18,632 nucleotides of DNA, taken from assembly GCA_025455635.1 (NCBI GenBank), contig JALOMF010000128.1, forward strand, positions 1-18,632. The letters run 5' to 3'. This stretch comes from Saprospiraceae bacterium (GTDB lineage Bacteria; Bacteroidota; Bacteroidia; Chitinophagales; Saprospiraceae). This document shows positions 1 through 6,333 of this stretch, piece after piece; position 1 is the stretch's first letter; every line of letters starts with the position of its first letter. The notes beneath the pieces are model-generated. The model saw only the letters and a program-made list of their open reading frames with translations. It made no database searches and had not been told where the DNA came from. The translations under genes were made by a program, and so were the position numbers.

Positions 1-12
1 TTGAAAAAAACC

Positions 13-42
13 TTTTTCAAGTCAAAAAATCCCTTACTTTTG
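13..42 (+). promoter_or_regulatory. Probable rplS promoter
   Basis: A Bacteroidota-type -7 element TACTTTTG lies at 35-42, with a T-rich -33 candidate around 13-17, about 40 bases before the rplS ATG. The -7 element fits the TAnnTTTG consensus well; the -33 is weak. A short palindrome, TTGAAAAA (1-8) against TTTTTCAA (13-20), overlaps the -33 region and could be the end of an upstream terminator or an operator. Confidence 0.6.
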
Positions 43-81
43 CGCCTCTTTTGAAATTCAACAACTTTAAATAGTAGAAAA

Positions 82-453
82 ATGGACGCCATACTATACG
101 TTCAAGAGCAACTTGCTAAGAAAATAGACTTCCCTAAGTTCCGTTCCGGCGACGCCATCGCTGTCAGCTATCGCATCATCGAGGGCAACAAGGAGCGTAT
201 TCAGATTTACAAGGGCAACGTCATCCAAATAAAAGGTACTGGAGCTACGAAAACTTTTACCGTCCGCAAAATGTCCAATGGCGTTGGCGTAGAGCGTATC
301 TTCCCGTTCACTTCACCTGCGATTGCAGAAATCGAAGTGCTCAAGCGTGGCCGGGTACGTCGCTCAAGGTTGTACTACCTGCGTGGTGCCATCGGTGCCA
401 AGGCTCGTATCAAGGAGCGCAAGTACATCCGTGTGGCTGCCGTTACGCAATAA
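82..453 (+). CDS. rplS: 50S ribosomal protein L19
   Basis: This is ribosomal protein L19, a structural protein of the large subunit located near the 30S-50S interface. The 123-residue product has the normal bacterial length and family features: the N-terminal FRSGDAIAVSYRI strand, the IQIYKGNVIQIKG segment, FTVRKMSNGVGVERIFPF in the middle, and the basic end with RRSRLYYLRG and ARIKERK. The ATG follows an A-rich leader with no Shine-Dalgarno sequence, usual for Bacteroidota. It is transcribed alone: a promoter sits just upstream and an intrinsic terminator follows 22 bases after the stop. The usual bacterial neighbours trmD and rimM are not visible upstream, but the window starts only 81 bases before the gene. 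Confidence 0.97.
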   Translation: MDAILYVQEQLAKKIDFPKFRSGDAIAVSYRIIEGNKERIQIYKGNVIQIKGTGATKTFTVRKMSNGVGVERIFPFTSPAIAEIEVLKRGRVRRSRLYYLRGAIGAKARIKERKYIRVAAVTQ

Positions 454-475
454 TTTGCCGTACGAACGCTTTCCG

Positions 476-520
476 AAAGAGGCTGTTCCAGAAGATTGAC
501 ACTGGTACAGCCTCTTTTTT
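476..520 (+). terminator. Intrinsic terminator after rplS
   Basis: AAAGAGGCTGT at 476-486 pairs perfectly with ACAGCCTCTTT at 507-517, and an inner CCAG (488-491)/CTGG (502-505) extends the stem. A run of six T follows on the + strand. This is a textbook rho-independent terminator closing the rplS transcript. Confidence 0.93.
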
Positions 521-586
521 ATTGGTAAAATCCGCTATCGCAATGCCTTACTGGGGCCTGAGGCCAACTGGCACGGCTCCCAAATC

Positions 587-619
587 TTTGCCCGCAAACA
601 GGCGGAAGTGCTACTTTTG
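587..619 (+). promoter_or_regulatory. Promoter for the DUF4348-like lipoprotein gene
   Basis: A -33 element TTTG (587-590) and a -7 element TACTTTTG (612-619) are separated by 21 bases, close to the Bacteroidota consensus. The -7 element ends 18 bases before the proposed ATG at 638, which supports that start over the earlier in-frame GTG at 608. Confidence 0.65.
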
Positions 620-637
620 CCACACAATCTTTATCAG

Positions 638-1075
638 ATGAAATACCTGCCCTTGCTCCTGCTACCGTTTTTGTTCGCCTGCAAAAACAACCCGTCACCA
701 CCAGCTACTGCCCCCGATGCCGAGGCCACTGAGTTGCCAGCTGGTTTTGCCGAATTTTACCAGCAGTTTCACAACGACAGCCTCTTTCAAATCGAGCACA
801 TCGTATTCCCGCTGGAGGGCCTTCCCAACAACGCCGACAGTGCCATCGTGGCCGACAAGACCTTCCGCTGGACGCCCGAAACCTGGCGGATGCAGCGCCA
901 GTTCGACTTTCAGGTGAGCGAGTACAAGCGGGAAATCGTTCCCTTGACCGAATCCATCGTTATGGAACGCATCCTGCACCAGTCCGGCGACTTTGGCATG
1001 GTGCGCCGCTTCGCCATCGTGGGCGGGGATTGGCACTTGATTTATTACGCCGGGGTGAACCGGCTGGCGAAGTAA
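638..1075 (+). CDS. DUF4348-like lipoprotein
   Basis: A small exported lipoprotein of 145 residues, function unknown. The N-terminus MKYLPLLLLPFLFAC is a signal peptide ending in a lipobox with Cys15, so the mature protein is lipid-anchored in the envelope. An in-frame GTG at 608 would put ten non-hydrophobic residues before the signal and would overlap the promoter, so the ATG at 638 is preferred. The mature part has the pattern FAEFYQQFHNDSLFQ...HIVFPLEG, then FRWTPETW and a C-terminal GDWHLIYYAG. This resembles Bacteroidota DUF4348 proteins as remembered; no search was run. The next gene starts 20 bases downstream in the same direction, so the two are probably co-transcribed. Confidence 0.8.
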   Translation: MKYLPLLLLPFLFACKNNPSPPATAPDAEATELPAGFAEFYQQFHNDSLFQIEHIVFPLEGLPNNADSAIVADKTFRWTPETWRMQRQFDFQVSEYKREIVPLTESIVMERILHQSGDFGMVRRFAIVGGDWHLIYYAGVNRLAK

Positions 1076-1095
1076 CTTCTCATTTTTCCTTTAAA

Positions 1096-1941
1096 ATGCT
1101 TTCAAGGTACCTCTACATTCCGTTTTTGTTGGGCGCCGTGGGCTGCCTGCTGGCTGCTGCCACCGTGGACAGCAGCTATGCGGTGTACGCTGCCCCTTTT
1201 GCGGTGGGCTTGGCCGTGGTTTACATCCTCAGCCCGCAGATTGATTGGTGGTGGTACAAGCGCCACCCGCTGGACGTGGCGGCGGGGCTTCGGCATTTCA
1301 TCAACACGACGATGCCGTTTTACCAAAACTTGACAGCCCCTGAGAAAGACCGCTTCCGCAACCGGGTGGCCATGTACATGGAGGCCAACGAATACATGGG
1401 GCAAGGCATGGAGGAGGTGCCGCCAGATGTGAAAGGGGTCATTGCTGCTTGTGCCGTGCAATTGACCTTTGGCCACGAGGACTACCTGATGAACAAGTTC
1501 GAGCACATCGTCGTGTACCCGCACCCGTTCCCGTCGCCGCAATACCCCGACCAGTGGCATTCATCCGAGCATTTTGCAGAGGATGGCGTCATCATGTTCT
1601 CGGCGGAACAGCTCATGCCGGGCTTTGTACAGCCGCAGCGGTTTTTGAACATTGGCTTGTACGAGTACACACGGGTGTTCAGGTATTGTCACCCGGAGGT
1701 CGTTTTTCCTGAAATTGGGGAAGCGCATTGGCCAGTGCTGGTCGAAATCAGCGGATTTCCGAAGGACAAAACCATCCAGTACATTGGCTTGCGGGAGATT
1801 GACATGGTCGCGCTGGCTGTTGTCTATTTTTTCGGGTTTGGCGAGCGGTTCAAGGCGCTATTGCCAGCGGAATATGAAAGTTTAGCTATTGCGCTCAGGT
1901 TGGGAGGAGAAAGGCGGACTTCGGAAATGGGTACTATTTAA
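1096..1941 (+). CDS. MtfA-like membrane protein lacking the zinc site
   Basis: A 281-residue protein with two predicted N-terminal membrane helices (about 6-24 and 28-46), then a soluble domain that resembles MtfA peptidase (family M90, zinc-dependent). Similar landmarks are the GVIAACAVQLTFG stretch (114-126), FEHIVVYPHPF (135-145) and a C-terminal VALAVVYFFGFGERFKALLP. In MtfA the zinc is held by HEFAH and a later Glu before a YFF-like motif. Here the matching stretches read LYEYTR (188-193) and AVVYFF, so both His and the Glu seem replaced. If the homology is right this is a pseudo-peptidase, perhaps binding or scaffolding rather than cleaving. ATG 1096 is chosen because the in-frame start at 1030 lies inside the previous gene. 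The stop overlaps a convergent gene by 8 bases. Confidence 0.75.
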   Translation: MLSRYLYIPFLLGAVGCLLAAATVDSSYAVYAAPFAVGLAVVYILSPQIDWWWYKRHPLDVAAGLRHFINTTMPFYQNLTAPEKDRFRNRVAMYMEANEYMGQGMEEVPPDVKGVIAACAVQLTFGHEDYLMNKFEHIVVYPHPFPSPQYPDQWHSSEHFAEDGVIMFSAEQLMPGFVQPQRFLNIGLYEYTRVFRYCHPEVVFPEIGEAHWPVLVEISGFPKDKTIQYIGLREIDMVALAVVYFFGFGERFKALLPAEYESLAIALRLGGERRTSEMGTI

Positions 1942-2476
1942 AAAGCACGAATACCTCTTGGCTCAGTTTAGCCAAGCTCTTTTCTGTTTTTTTAGCTGCA
2001 GCATATCGGGTTTGCTTGCCGTTTTCATACATCCATATTTGCCAATCATTGCCGTTAAATAGTTTTGTAACTTTTAATAAATCGGTTTTTGCGGAAAACC
2101 TGTTGTTGTAAGCATCCTTTTTTCTTTCTGAAAACATATACGTCATGTCCTTGAGTGCAATATTGACAGAATTGTTCATTATTTTTAAGCTATCAATATT
2201 TCTAATTAAGTCATTGCTGATAAAGGATGCGTTTATAGCTGCTGAATCCTTGATTTCATTCCTGTAACGAAACGTGAAATCCAATTTTAATTCTTCGTTC
2301 CGTTCATTGGTAAATGCCAGCGGCTTAATAAAATATTGAGTTCCTTCATCGCCTACAAAAAAAGTCTCGTATAGCTTCTTGCCGGATTTAGCCCCTCCGG
2401 GCCTCACATTCATACATGATGATAGTAGCGCAAAAATGCAGAGGGAGAAAGATAGCCTAAAAATGGTCTTATTCAT
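1934..2476 (-). CDS. Orphan lipoprotein, AT-rich
   Basis: A 180-residue lipoprotein of unknown function. The start at 2476 gives MNKTIFRLSF followed by a hydrophobic stretch and lipobox LLSSC (Cys21). An upstream in-frame ATG at 2512 would add 12 polar residues before the signal and overlap the preceding gene, so it is less likely. The mature part begins with KSGKKLYETFFVGDEGTQYF, is rich in Lys and Asn, and contains a DWQIWMYENGKQTRY segment that looks like beta structure. No known domain was recognised. The DNA is clearly more AT-rich than its flanks. It lies 25 bases after the other orphan lipoprotein, so they likely form one unit, and its end overlaps the convergent MtfA-like gene. Confidence 0.8.
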   Translation of the reverse strand: MNKTIFRLSFSLCIFALLSSCMNVRPGGAKSGKKLYETFFVGDEGTQYFIKPLAFTNERNEELKLDFTFRYRNEIKDSAAINASFISNDLIRNIDSLKIMNNSVNIALKDMTYMFSERKKDAYNNRFSAKTDLLKVTKLFNGNDWQIWMYENGKQTRYAAAKKTEKSLAKLSQEVFVLFK

Positions 2477-2501
2477 GGATGTTGTAGTGAACGGATTTTC
2501 T

Positions 2502-3011
2502 TTAATTGCCATTTTTTATGACAATTCTTTTTGAAAGCTCATTTTGATTAAACAAAGAATCAGAAAGTGCTTTAGACGCAGTTATTGCAGTAATATAAAT
2601 AAGTGATTTTTTGTCAATCTCTGATGCGTATGCAGTAATGTACACATCGTCTTTGTTGTTTTTTTTATAAAAAGCGGATGGACTGTTTTGGAAAAGAGAA
2701 CTAGTATCTTTGGCTTCAGTTTTATTTAACTGGCTATCAACTATATCTTTTATGGAAGTATTAAAGGGCAGGCCAATAAATATCTCATAATTGGTGTGCT
2801 TAATATACCTGAACAGTGGAATCTGGATATTTTGATTGCCAAGGTATTTGAAGTACTTATTCTTCACCGGTTCATCTATTGGTTCGACAACTTCACCTTT
2901 TTGCAATGCAAACACTATATTATTGAAGAGCAGGACTTCATTTGATTTTTCTTTCTCTTTTGAACAAGCAATCAATGATGCTATAAGGCATAAAGTGAAG
3001 AACATTCTCAT
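2502..3011 (-). CDS. Orphan lipoprotein, AT-rich
   Basis: A 169-residue lipoprotein of unknown function. The start at 3011 gives MRMFFTLCLIASLIAC, with the lipobox Cys at 16; ATGs at 3035 and 3005 are also in frame. The mature region begins SKEKEKSNEVLL and contains IPLFRYIKHTNYEIFIGLPF and a C-terminal KKSLIYITAITASKALSDSL segment. No family was recognised. The coding DNA looks near one-third GC by eye, against more than half GC on both sides, so this gene and the one after it may have been acquired. It begins directly downstream of the terminator that ends the TRL-like gene, and no clear promoter is visible in between. Confidence 0.8.
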   Translation of the reverse strand: MRMFFTLCLIASLIACSKEKEKSNEVLLFNNIVFALQKGEVVEPIDEPVKNKYFKYLGNQNIQIPLFRYIKHTNYEIFIGLPFNTSIKDIVDSQLNKTEAKDTSSLFQNSPSAFYKKNNKDDVYITAYASEIDKKSLIYITAITASKALSDSLFNQNELSKRIVIKNGN

Positions 3012-3017
3012 ACGCTC

Positions 3018-3068
3018 AATCAAAAAAAGAAACAAGCACGGCGAAAATAGTGAAATTTTGCCGTGCTT
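3018..3068 (-). terminator. Intrinsic terminator of the TRL-like gene
   Basis: AAGCACGGC (3034-3042) pairs with GCCGTGCTT (3060-3068), and an inner AAAAT/ATTTT extension continues the stem past one unpaired G. Read on the - strand, the hairpin is followed by a T-rich tract (TTTCTTTTTTTG). It lies 9 bases after the stop of the TRL-like gene and just before the next gene, so it could also act as an attenuator for the lipoproteins downstream. Confidence 0.88.
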
Positions 3069-3076
3069 GGTTGGTT

Positions 3077-3361
3077 TTACTCGCCAGTAACGATTGTCTC
3101 GTAAGTAACAACAATGTTCAACACGTTGGTGGGCTTGATGTCCACCGTAGAGATTTTGGTTATGCCGCCGTTTTTAGCCGCAGTGCGAATGCTCGCATCT
3201 TGGTCAAAAAACAACACGCCCAAGTAACCAGTAGCTTTTGCCATGCCGACTTTGCTACCTACAGGGTTGCTTGTTGCGTTTACGGGCAGTGTTACTGCAC
3301 AGCTCGAAACCATTGCTGCTACTGAAAGTAGCGCTGCGAAATGTTTGATTGTTTTAATCAT
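3077..3361 (-). CDS. TRL-like family small lipoprotein
   Basis: A 94-residue lipoprotein with signal peptide and lipobox VSSC (Cys21). The mature part carries the hallmark of TRL-like proteins (PF13146): NATSNPVGSKVGMAKATGYL, then DASIRTAAKNGGITKISTVD and a C-terminal beta strand VVTYETIVTGE. Family members are small lipid-anchored or periplasmic proteins without a known biochemical role. The gene is followed by a strong intrinsic terminator, so it is probably a single-gene transcript. Naming rests on the recognised motif pattern; the molecular function is unknown. Confidence 0.88.
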   Translation of the reverse strand: MIKTIKHFAALLSVAAMVSSCAVTLPVNATSNPVGSKVGMAKATGYLGVLFFDQDASIRTAAKNGGITKISTVDIKPTNVLNIVVTYETIVTGE

Positions 3362-3477
3362 TTTAATATTGATTTTGGTTTAAAATTCGTTTTTTTGAAA
3401 CAGTTGCTCGACCCTGCTTTTGCCCATTAAAAAATTGGCAGCTGCAAATATCAGTAATTTTTGCCTCGAACAAAACA

Positions 3478-3517
3478 GCACCGTGTTTTACACATCAATT
3501 GATGAAAAACACCGTGC
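3478..3517 (-). terminator. Probable terminator of the nagB-like gene
   Basis: GCACCGTGTTTT (3478-3489) faces AAAACACCGTGC (3506-3517), complementary in 11 of 12 positions, and the loop is itself the perfect palindrome CATCAATTGATG (3493-3504). On the - strand the hairpin begins 7 bases after the stop and is followed by TGTTTTGTT. The imperfect T tract lowers confidence. Confidence 0.6.
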
Positions 3518-3524
3518 CGACCAC

Positions 3525-5468
3525 TCACTGCCACTCAAATTTCCACCTCGCAAACGCCTCCATCGCCTCGTACTCTGCCAAGCCGAGCGTTCGGTACAGC
3601 CCAGCCGTGGCAGCATTGCGCTCCTTGGCCCGCTGCCAGAATTCCCGCTCGTCTTCACCGGGGAAGGGGGCGCTGTCCTTCTGCGATTGGTGCATAAAAA
3701 TGGCCTTCTGCTTGCGGGCCACTTGGTCGGGCGACATCGGCACGGCCATGTCAATCTCGTGGATGGGGAACTCGTGCCAAGCGCCCCGGTAGAGCCAGAG
3801 CCAGCAGTCTTTTGCCCATTTTTTGTCCTTGATTTTTTCAAAAGCAGCGAAAATGGCATTCAAGCAAACCCGGTGCGTACCGTGCGGGTCGGCGAGGTCG
3901 CCAGCAGCATACACCTGGTGGGGCTGTACTTTTTCAATCAAATCCGCCACTACATTAATATCGGCTTCGGTGATATCGCCCTTGCGCACCTTGCCTGTTT
4001 CATAAAAAGGCATGTCGAGGAAGTGGATTTTGTCGTCGGTGAGGCCGCTGTACCGGGCGCCCGCCCTGGCCTCGCCCCGCCGAATCAGGCCCTTGATGGC
4101 CCGCACCTCCGGGATGTCCGGCTCGCCCTGCTTCTTCGTTTTCAGGAACTTGAGTATTTTCTTGTAGCGCTTTTCGCTGTCGGTGTCAATGATGCCTTGC
4201 GCCTCACTGAACTCCAACAGGAACTCCGCATAGCGCCGGGCGTCGTGGTCATGTACGGCGATATTGCCGCTGGTCTGGTAGGCCACGTGCACGTCGTGTC
4301 CTTGGTCCACGAGGCGCATGAAGGTGCCGCCCATCGAAATCACGTCGTCGTCGGGGTGCGGCGAGAAGATGATGACCCGCTTTCTGGCAGGGGTGGCCCG
4401 TTCTGGGCGGGTGTCATCGTTGGCGTTCGGCTTGCCGCCCGGCCAGCCCGTGATGGTATGTTGCAGGCGGTTGAAAATCTTGATATTGATTTCGTAAGCG
4501 CCGTTTTCGAGCAGCATCAGCTCGCTGAGGCCGTGCTCGTTGTAGTCCTCGTTGGTGAGTTTGAGGATGGGCTTGCCCGTCTGTTGGCTCACCCAAGTCA
4601 CCGCTTGGCAGGCCAGTTCTTCCGTCCAGTTGCACACGCCGCAGAGCCACGGTGCTTTTATTTGGGTCAAATGTTCGGCGGCGGCCTTGTCCAGCACCAC
4701 CTTCACATTTGGGTGTTTTTGCAAAAAAGTGGCCGGTATCGCCGTAGAAATATCGCCCTCCAGTGCCTTGGCGATGGTAGGTGCTTTGTGCTGGCCCCAC
4801 GCCAACAGGAACACCGTGCGGGCCTTCATGATGCTGGCCACGCCCATGGTGATGGCCCTCGTTGGCACGTCTTCCTCTTGCCCGAAGTCCTTGATGGCGT
4901 CCCGTCGGGTAAGGCCGTCGAGGCGCACCATGCGGGTGAGCGAGCTTTCCCACGACCCCGGCTCGTTGAAGCCCACGTGCCCCGTGCGCCCGATGCCCAG
5001 CAGTTGGATGTCAATGCCACCGTTGAGGTTGATTTGCTTTTCGTACCACGAGCAGTACTCTTGTGCCTTTTCCATCGGCACGGTGCCGTCGGGGATGTGG
5101 ATGTTCTCCTTCGGAACGTCCACGTGGTCGAACAAGTGCTCGTGCATGAAGCGCCAGTAGCTTTGCGGAGCGTCCTTTTCCATCGGGTAATACTCGTCGA
5201 GGTTGAAGGTCACGACGTTATAAAAGCTGAGGTTTTCCTCTTTGTGCAGCCGCACCAGTTCCCGGTAAACCTGGATGGGCGAGGAGCCAGTGGCGAGGCC
5301 CAGCACAATTTTCTCGCCGTCCTGCTGCTTCTGCCGGATGGCCAATGCAATGCTCCGGGCAACGTGGATGGAGGCTTCCCGGCTGTCGTCCCAGATTTTT
5401 ACGGGGAGTTTTTCAAAGGTTTTGAACTGGAATTTGAGGGTGGGCTGGGTCACGGCTGATGATAGCAT
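3525..5468 (-). CDS. Glucosamine-6-phosphate deaminase-like / PIG-L fusion protein
   Basis: A 647-residue cytoplasmic protein with two domains. Residues about 20-335 form a NagB-type domain (glucosamine-6-phosphate to fructose-6-phosphate plus ammonia): the phosphate loop GLATGSSP (57-64), NLDEYYP with Asp91 and Glu92, and GIGRTGHVGFNEPGS (158-172) with His164 and Glu169. E. coli NagB has Asp141 two residues before His143; here that place is Thr162, so deaminase activity is uncertain. Residues about 362-640 are a PIG-L/LmbE-type deacetylase domain with the metal motif HPDDD (371-375) and HGTH (529-532). This fused layout is known in Bacteroidota. The two halves suggest amino-sugar turnover: N-deacetylation, then deamination or sugar-phosphate sensing. 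A TACCTTCG element lies upstream and a hairpin follows the stop. Confidence 0.92.
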   Translation of the reverse strand: MLSSAVTQPTLKFQFKTFEKLPVKIWDDSREASIHVARSIALAIRQKQQDGEKIVLGLATGSSPIQVYRELVRLHKEENLSFYNVVTFNLDEYYPMEKDAPQSYWRFMHEHLFDHVDVPKENIHIPDGTVPMEKAQEYCSWYEKQINLNGGIDIQLLGIGRTGHVGFNEPGSWESSLTRMVRLDGLTRRDAIKDFGQEEDVPTRAITMGVASIMKARTVFLLAWGQHKAPTIAKALEGDISTAIPATFLQKHPNVKVVLDKAAAEHLTQIKAPWLCGVCNWTEELACQAVTWVSQQTGKPILKLTNEDYNEHGLSELMLLENGAYEINIKIFNRLQHTITGWPGGKPNANDDTRPERATPARKRVIIFSPHPDDDVISMGGTFMRLVDQGHDVHVAYQTSGNIAVHDHDARRYAEFLLEFSEAQGIIDTDSEKRYKKILKFLKTKKQGEPDIPEVRAIKGLIRRGEARAGARYSGLTDDKIHFLDMPFYETGKVRKGDITEADINVVADLIEKVQPHQVYAAGDLADPHGTHRVCLNAIFAAFEKIKDKKWAKDCWLWLYRGAWHEFPIHEIDMAVPMSPDQVARKQKAIFMHQSQKDSAPFPGEDEREFWQRAKERNAATAGLYRTLGLAEYEAMEAFARWKFEWQ

Positions 5469-5512
5469 GATAGATAGATTGGTTTTGATTTGACGGCCCG
5501 TGGGGGCCGCTG

Positions 5513-5520
5513 CGAAGGTA
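5513..5520 (-). promoter_or_regulatory. -7 element of the nagB-like gene
   Basis: The - strand reads TACCTTCG here, 44 bases upstream of the ATG. It matches the -7 form seen before several other genes in this window. A convincing -33 TTTG at the right spacing is not visible; TTTTCG near 5540-5545 is the nearest candidate. Confidence 0.5.
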
Positions 5521-5634
5521 CAAAGTTCATGCAGAGGAACGAAAATGTTCTTGTTTTCTTCACTTTGTAAAATGCTTGAAAAACGCAGGCTTTCCGACGA
5601 ATTTTCCCCATCTTTTCAAAGTTGGAAAGGATTT

Positions 5635-6201
5635 TTACTTTTTCACGTACTTCGTCAAAATCACAATCGTCTGTCCGTTCACCTTGCCTTCAATCTGCTC
5701 CGGATTGTCGAACACCAAGCGGATATTGCGGACAGCAGTGCCACGCTTGGCGGCGAAGGAAGCACCTTTCACATCAAGGTCTTTTGTCAAAACAACGGTA
5801 TCGCCGTTTTCCAAGACTACGCCATTGCTGTCAATATGCTTCAATTCCGGGTCGTTGTCGGCGGCTGCCGATTGTCCCGCACTGGCCCATGCCAATGTCT
5901 CATCGTCGAGGTAGAGCATGTCCAGCAGGTCTGTGGAATTCAGGTGGGTCAGCATCCGCCAGGCAAGCACCTTCACGGCGGGCACCTCGCTCCACATGCT
6001 GTCGTTGAGGCAGTGCCAATGTTTTTCGTCAGCAGTGGCCGGCTCCTCGATTTGGTGGCGGCAAGTGTCGCAAAGCAGCGCCATTTCGTCGGGGGTGTTG
6101 CCTGTTTTCGGGGCTACGGCAAAGGCTTCAAGATGGTCGGTTGCGCCGCAAAGTTCGCAGGTGGCATTGGAGCGTTGGGTGATGATTTCTAAGTTGGTCA
6201 T
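5635..6201 (-). CDS. PhnA-like zinc-ribbon protein
   Basis: A 188-residue protein of the PhnA/YjdM type. The N-terminus has a zinc ribbon: Cys15-x2-Cys18 (CELCG) and Cys44-x2-Cys47 (LLCDTC). The C-terminal domain has DSNGVVLENGDTVVLTKDL and KRGTAVRNIRLV, then GKVNGQTIVILTKYVKK at the end, the typical KOW-like PhnA domain. Despite the name, PhnA proteins are not phosphonoacetate hydrolases; their role is unclear. The middle carries a helical WHCLNDSMWSEVPAVKVLAWRML section. The start at 6201 (MTNLEIITQRSNATCELCG) is chosen because upstream in-frame sequence runs through the promoter. It is single on the - strand, divergent from the beta-helix gene. Confidence 0.9.
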   Translation of the reverse strand: MTNLEIITQRSNATCELCGATDHLEAFAVAPKTGNTPDEMALLCDTCRHQIEEPATADEKHWHCLNDSMWSEVPAVKVLAWRMLTHLNSTDLLDMLYLDDETLAWASAGQSAAADNDPELKHIDSNGVVLENGDTVVLTKDLDVKGASFAAKRGTAVRNIRLVFDNPEQIEGKVNGQTIVILTKYVKK

Positions 6202-6225
6202 TGAACGAATGGATTTTTTGAGGCG

Positions 6226-6233
6226 CAAAGGTA
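6226..6233 (-). promoter_or_regulatory. -7 element of the PhnA-like gene
   Basis: The - strand reads TACCTTTG, a match to TAnnTTTG, 24 bases before the ATG at 6201. TTTG copies for a -33 lie at 6250-6253 and 6258-6261 but with spacings of 16 and 24 bases, so the exact partner is unsure. Confidence 0.5.
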
Positions 6234-6333
6234 GCCGGACTTTCCCAAACAAAAACCCAAACCCACCAATCAGAAACCCAGCCTTGCCCGCCGCTGCAAA
6301 CTGCTGCACCTTTGAATCAAAATCAATTGCAGC

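Noticed and set aside
1..81. Structured ribosomal protein leader before rplS
   Set aside because: The likely transcript leader is only about 35 bases and shows no stable fold.
3420..5459. Long + strand open frame of about 679 codons opposite the nagB-like gene
   Set aside because: It is fully antisense to a gene with clear motifs, has no recognisable domain, and is explained by GC-rich codon use leaving the opposite frame open.
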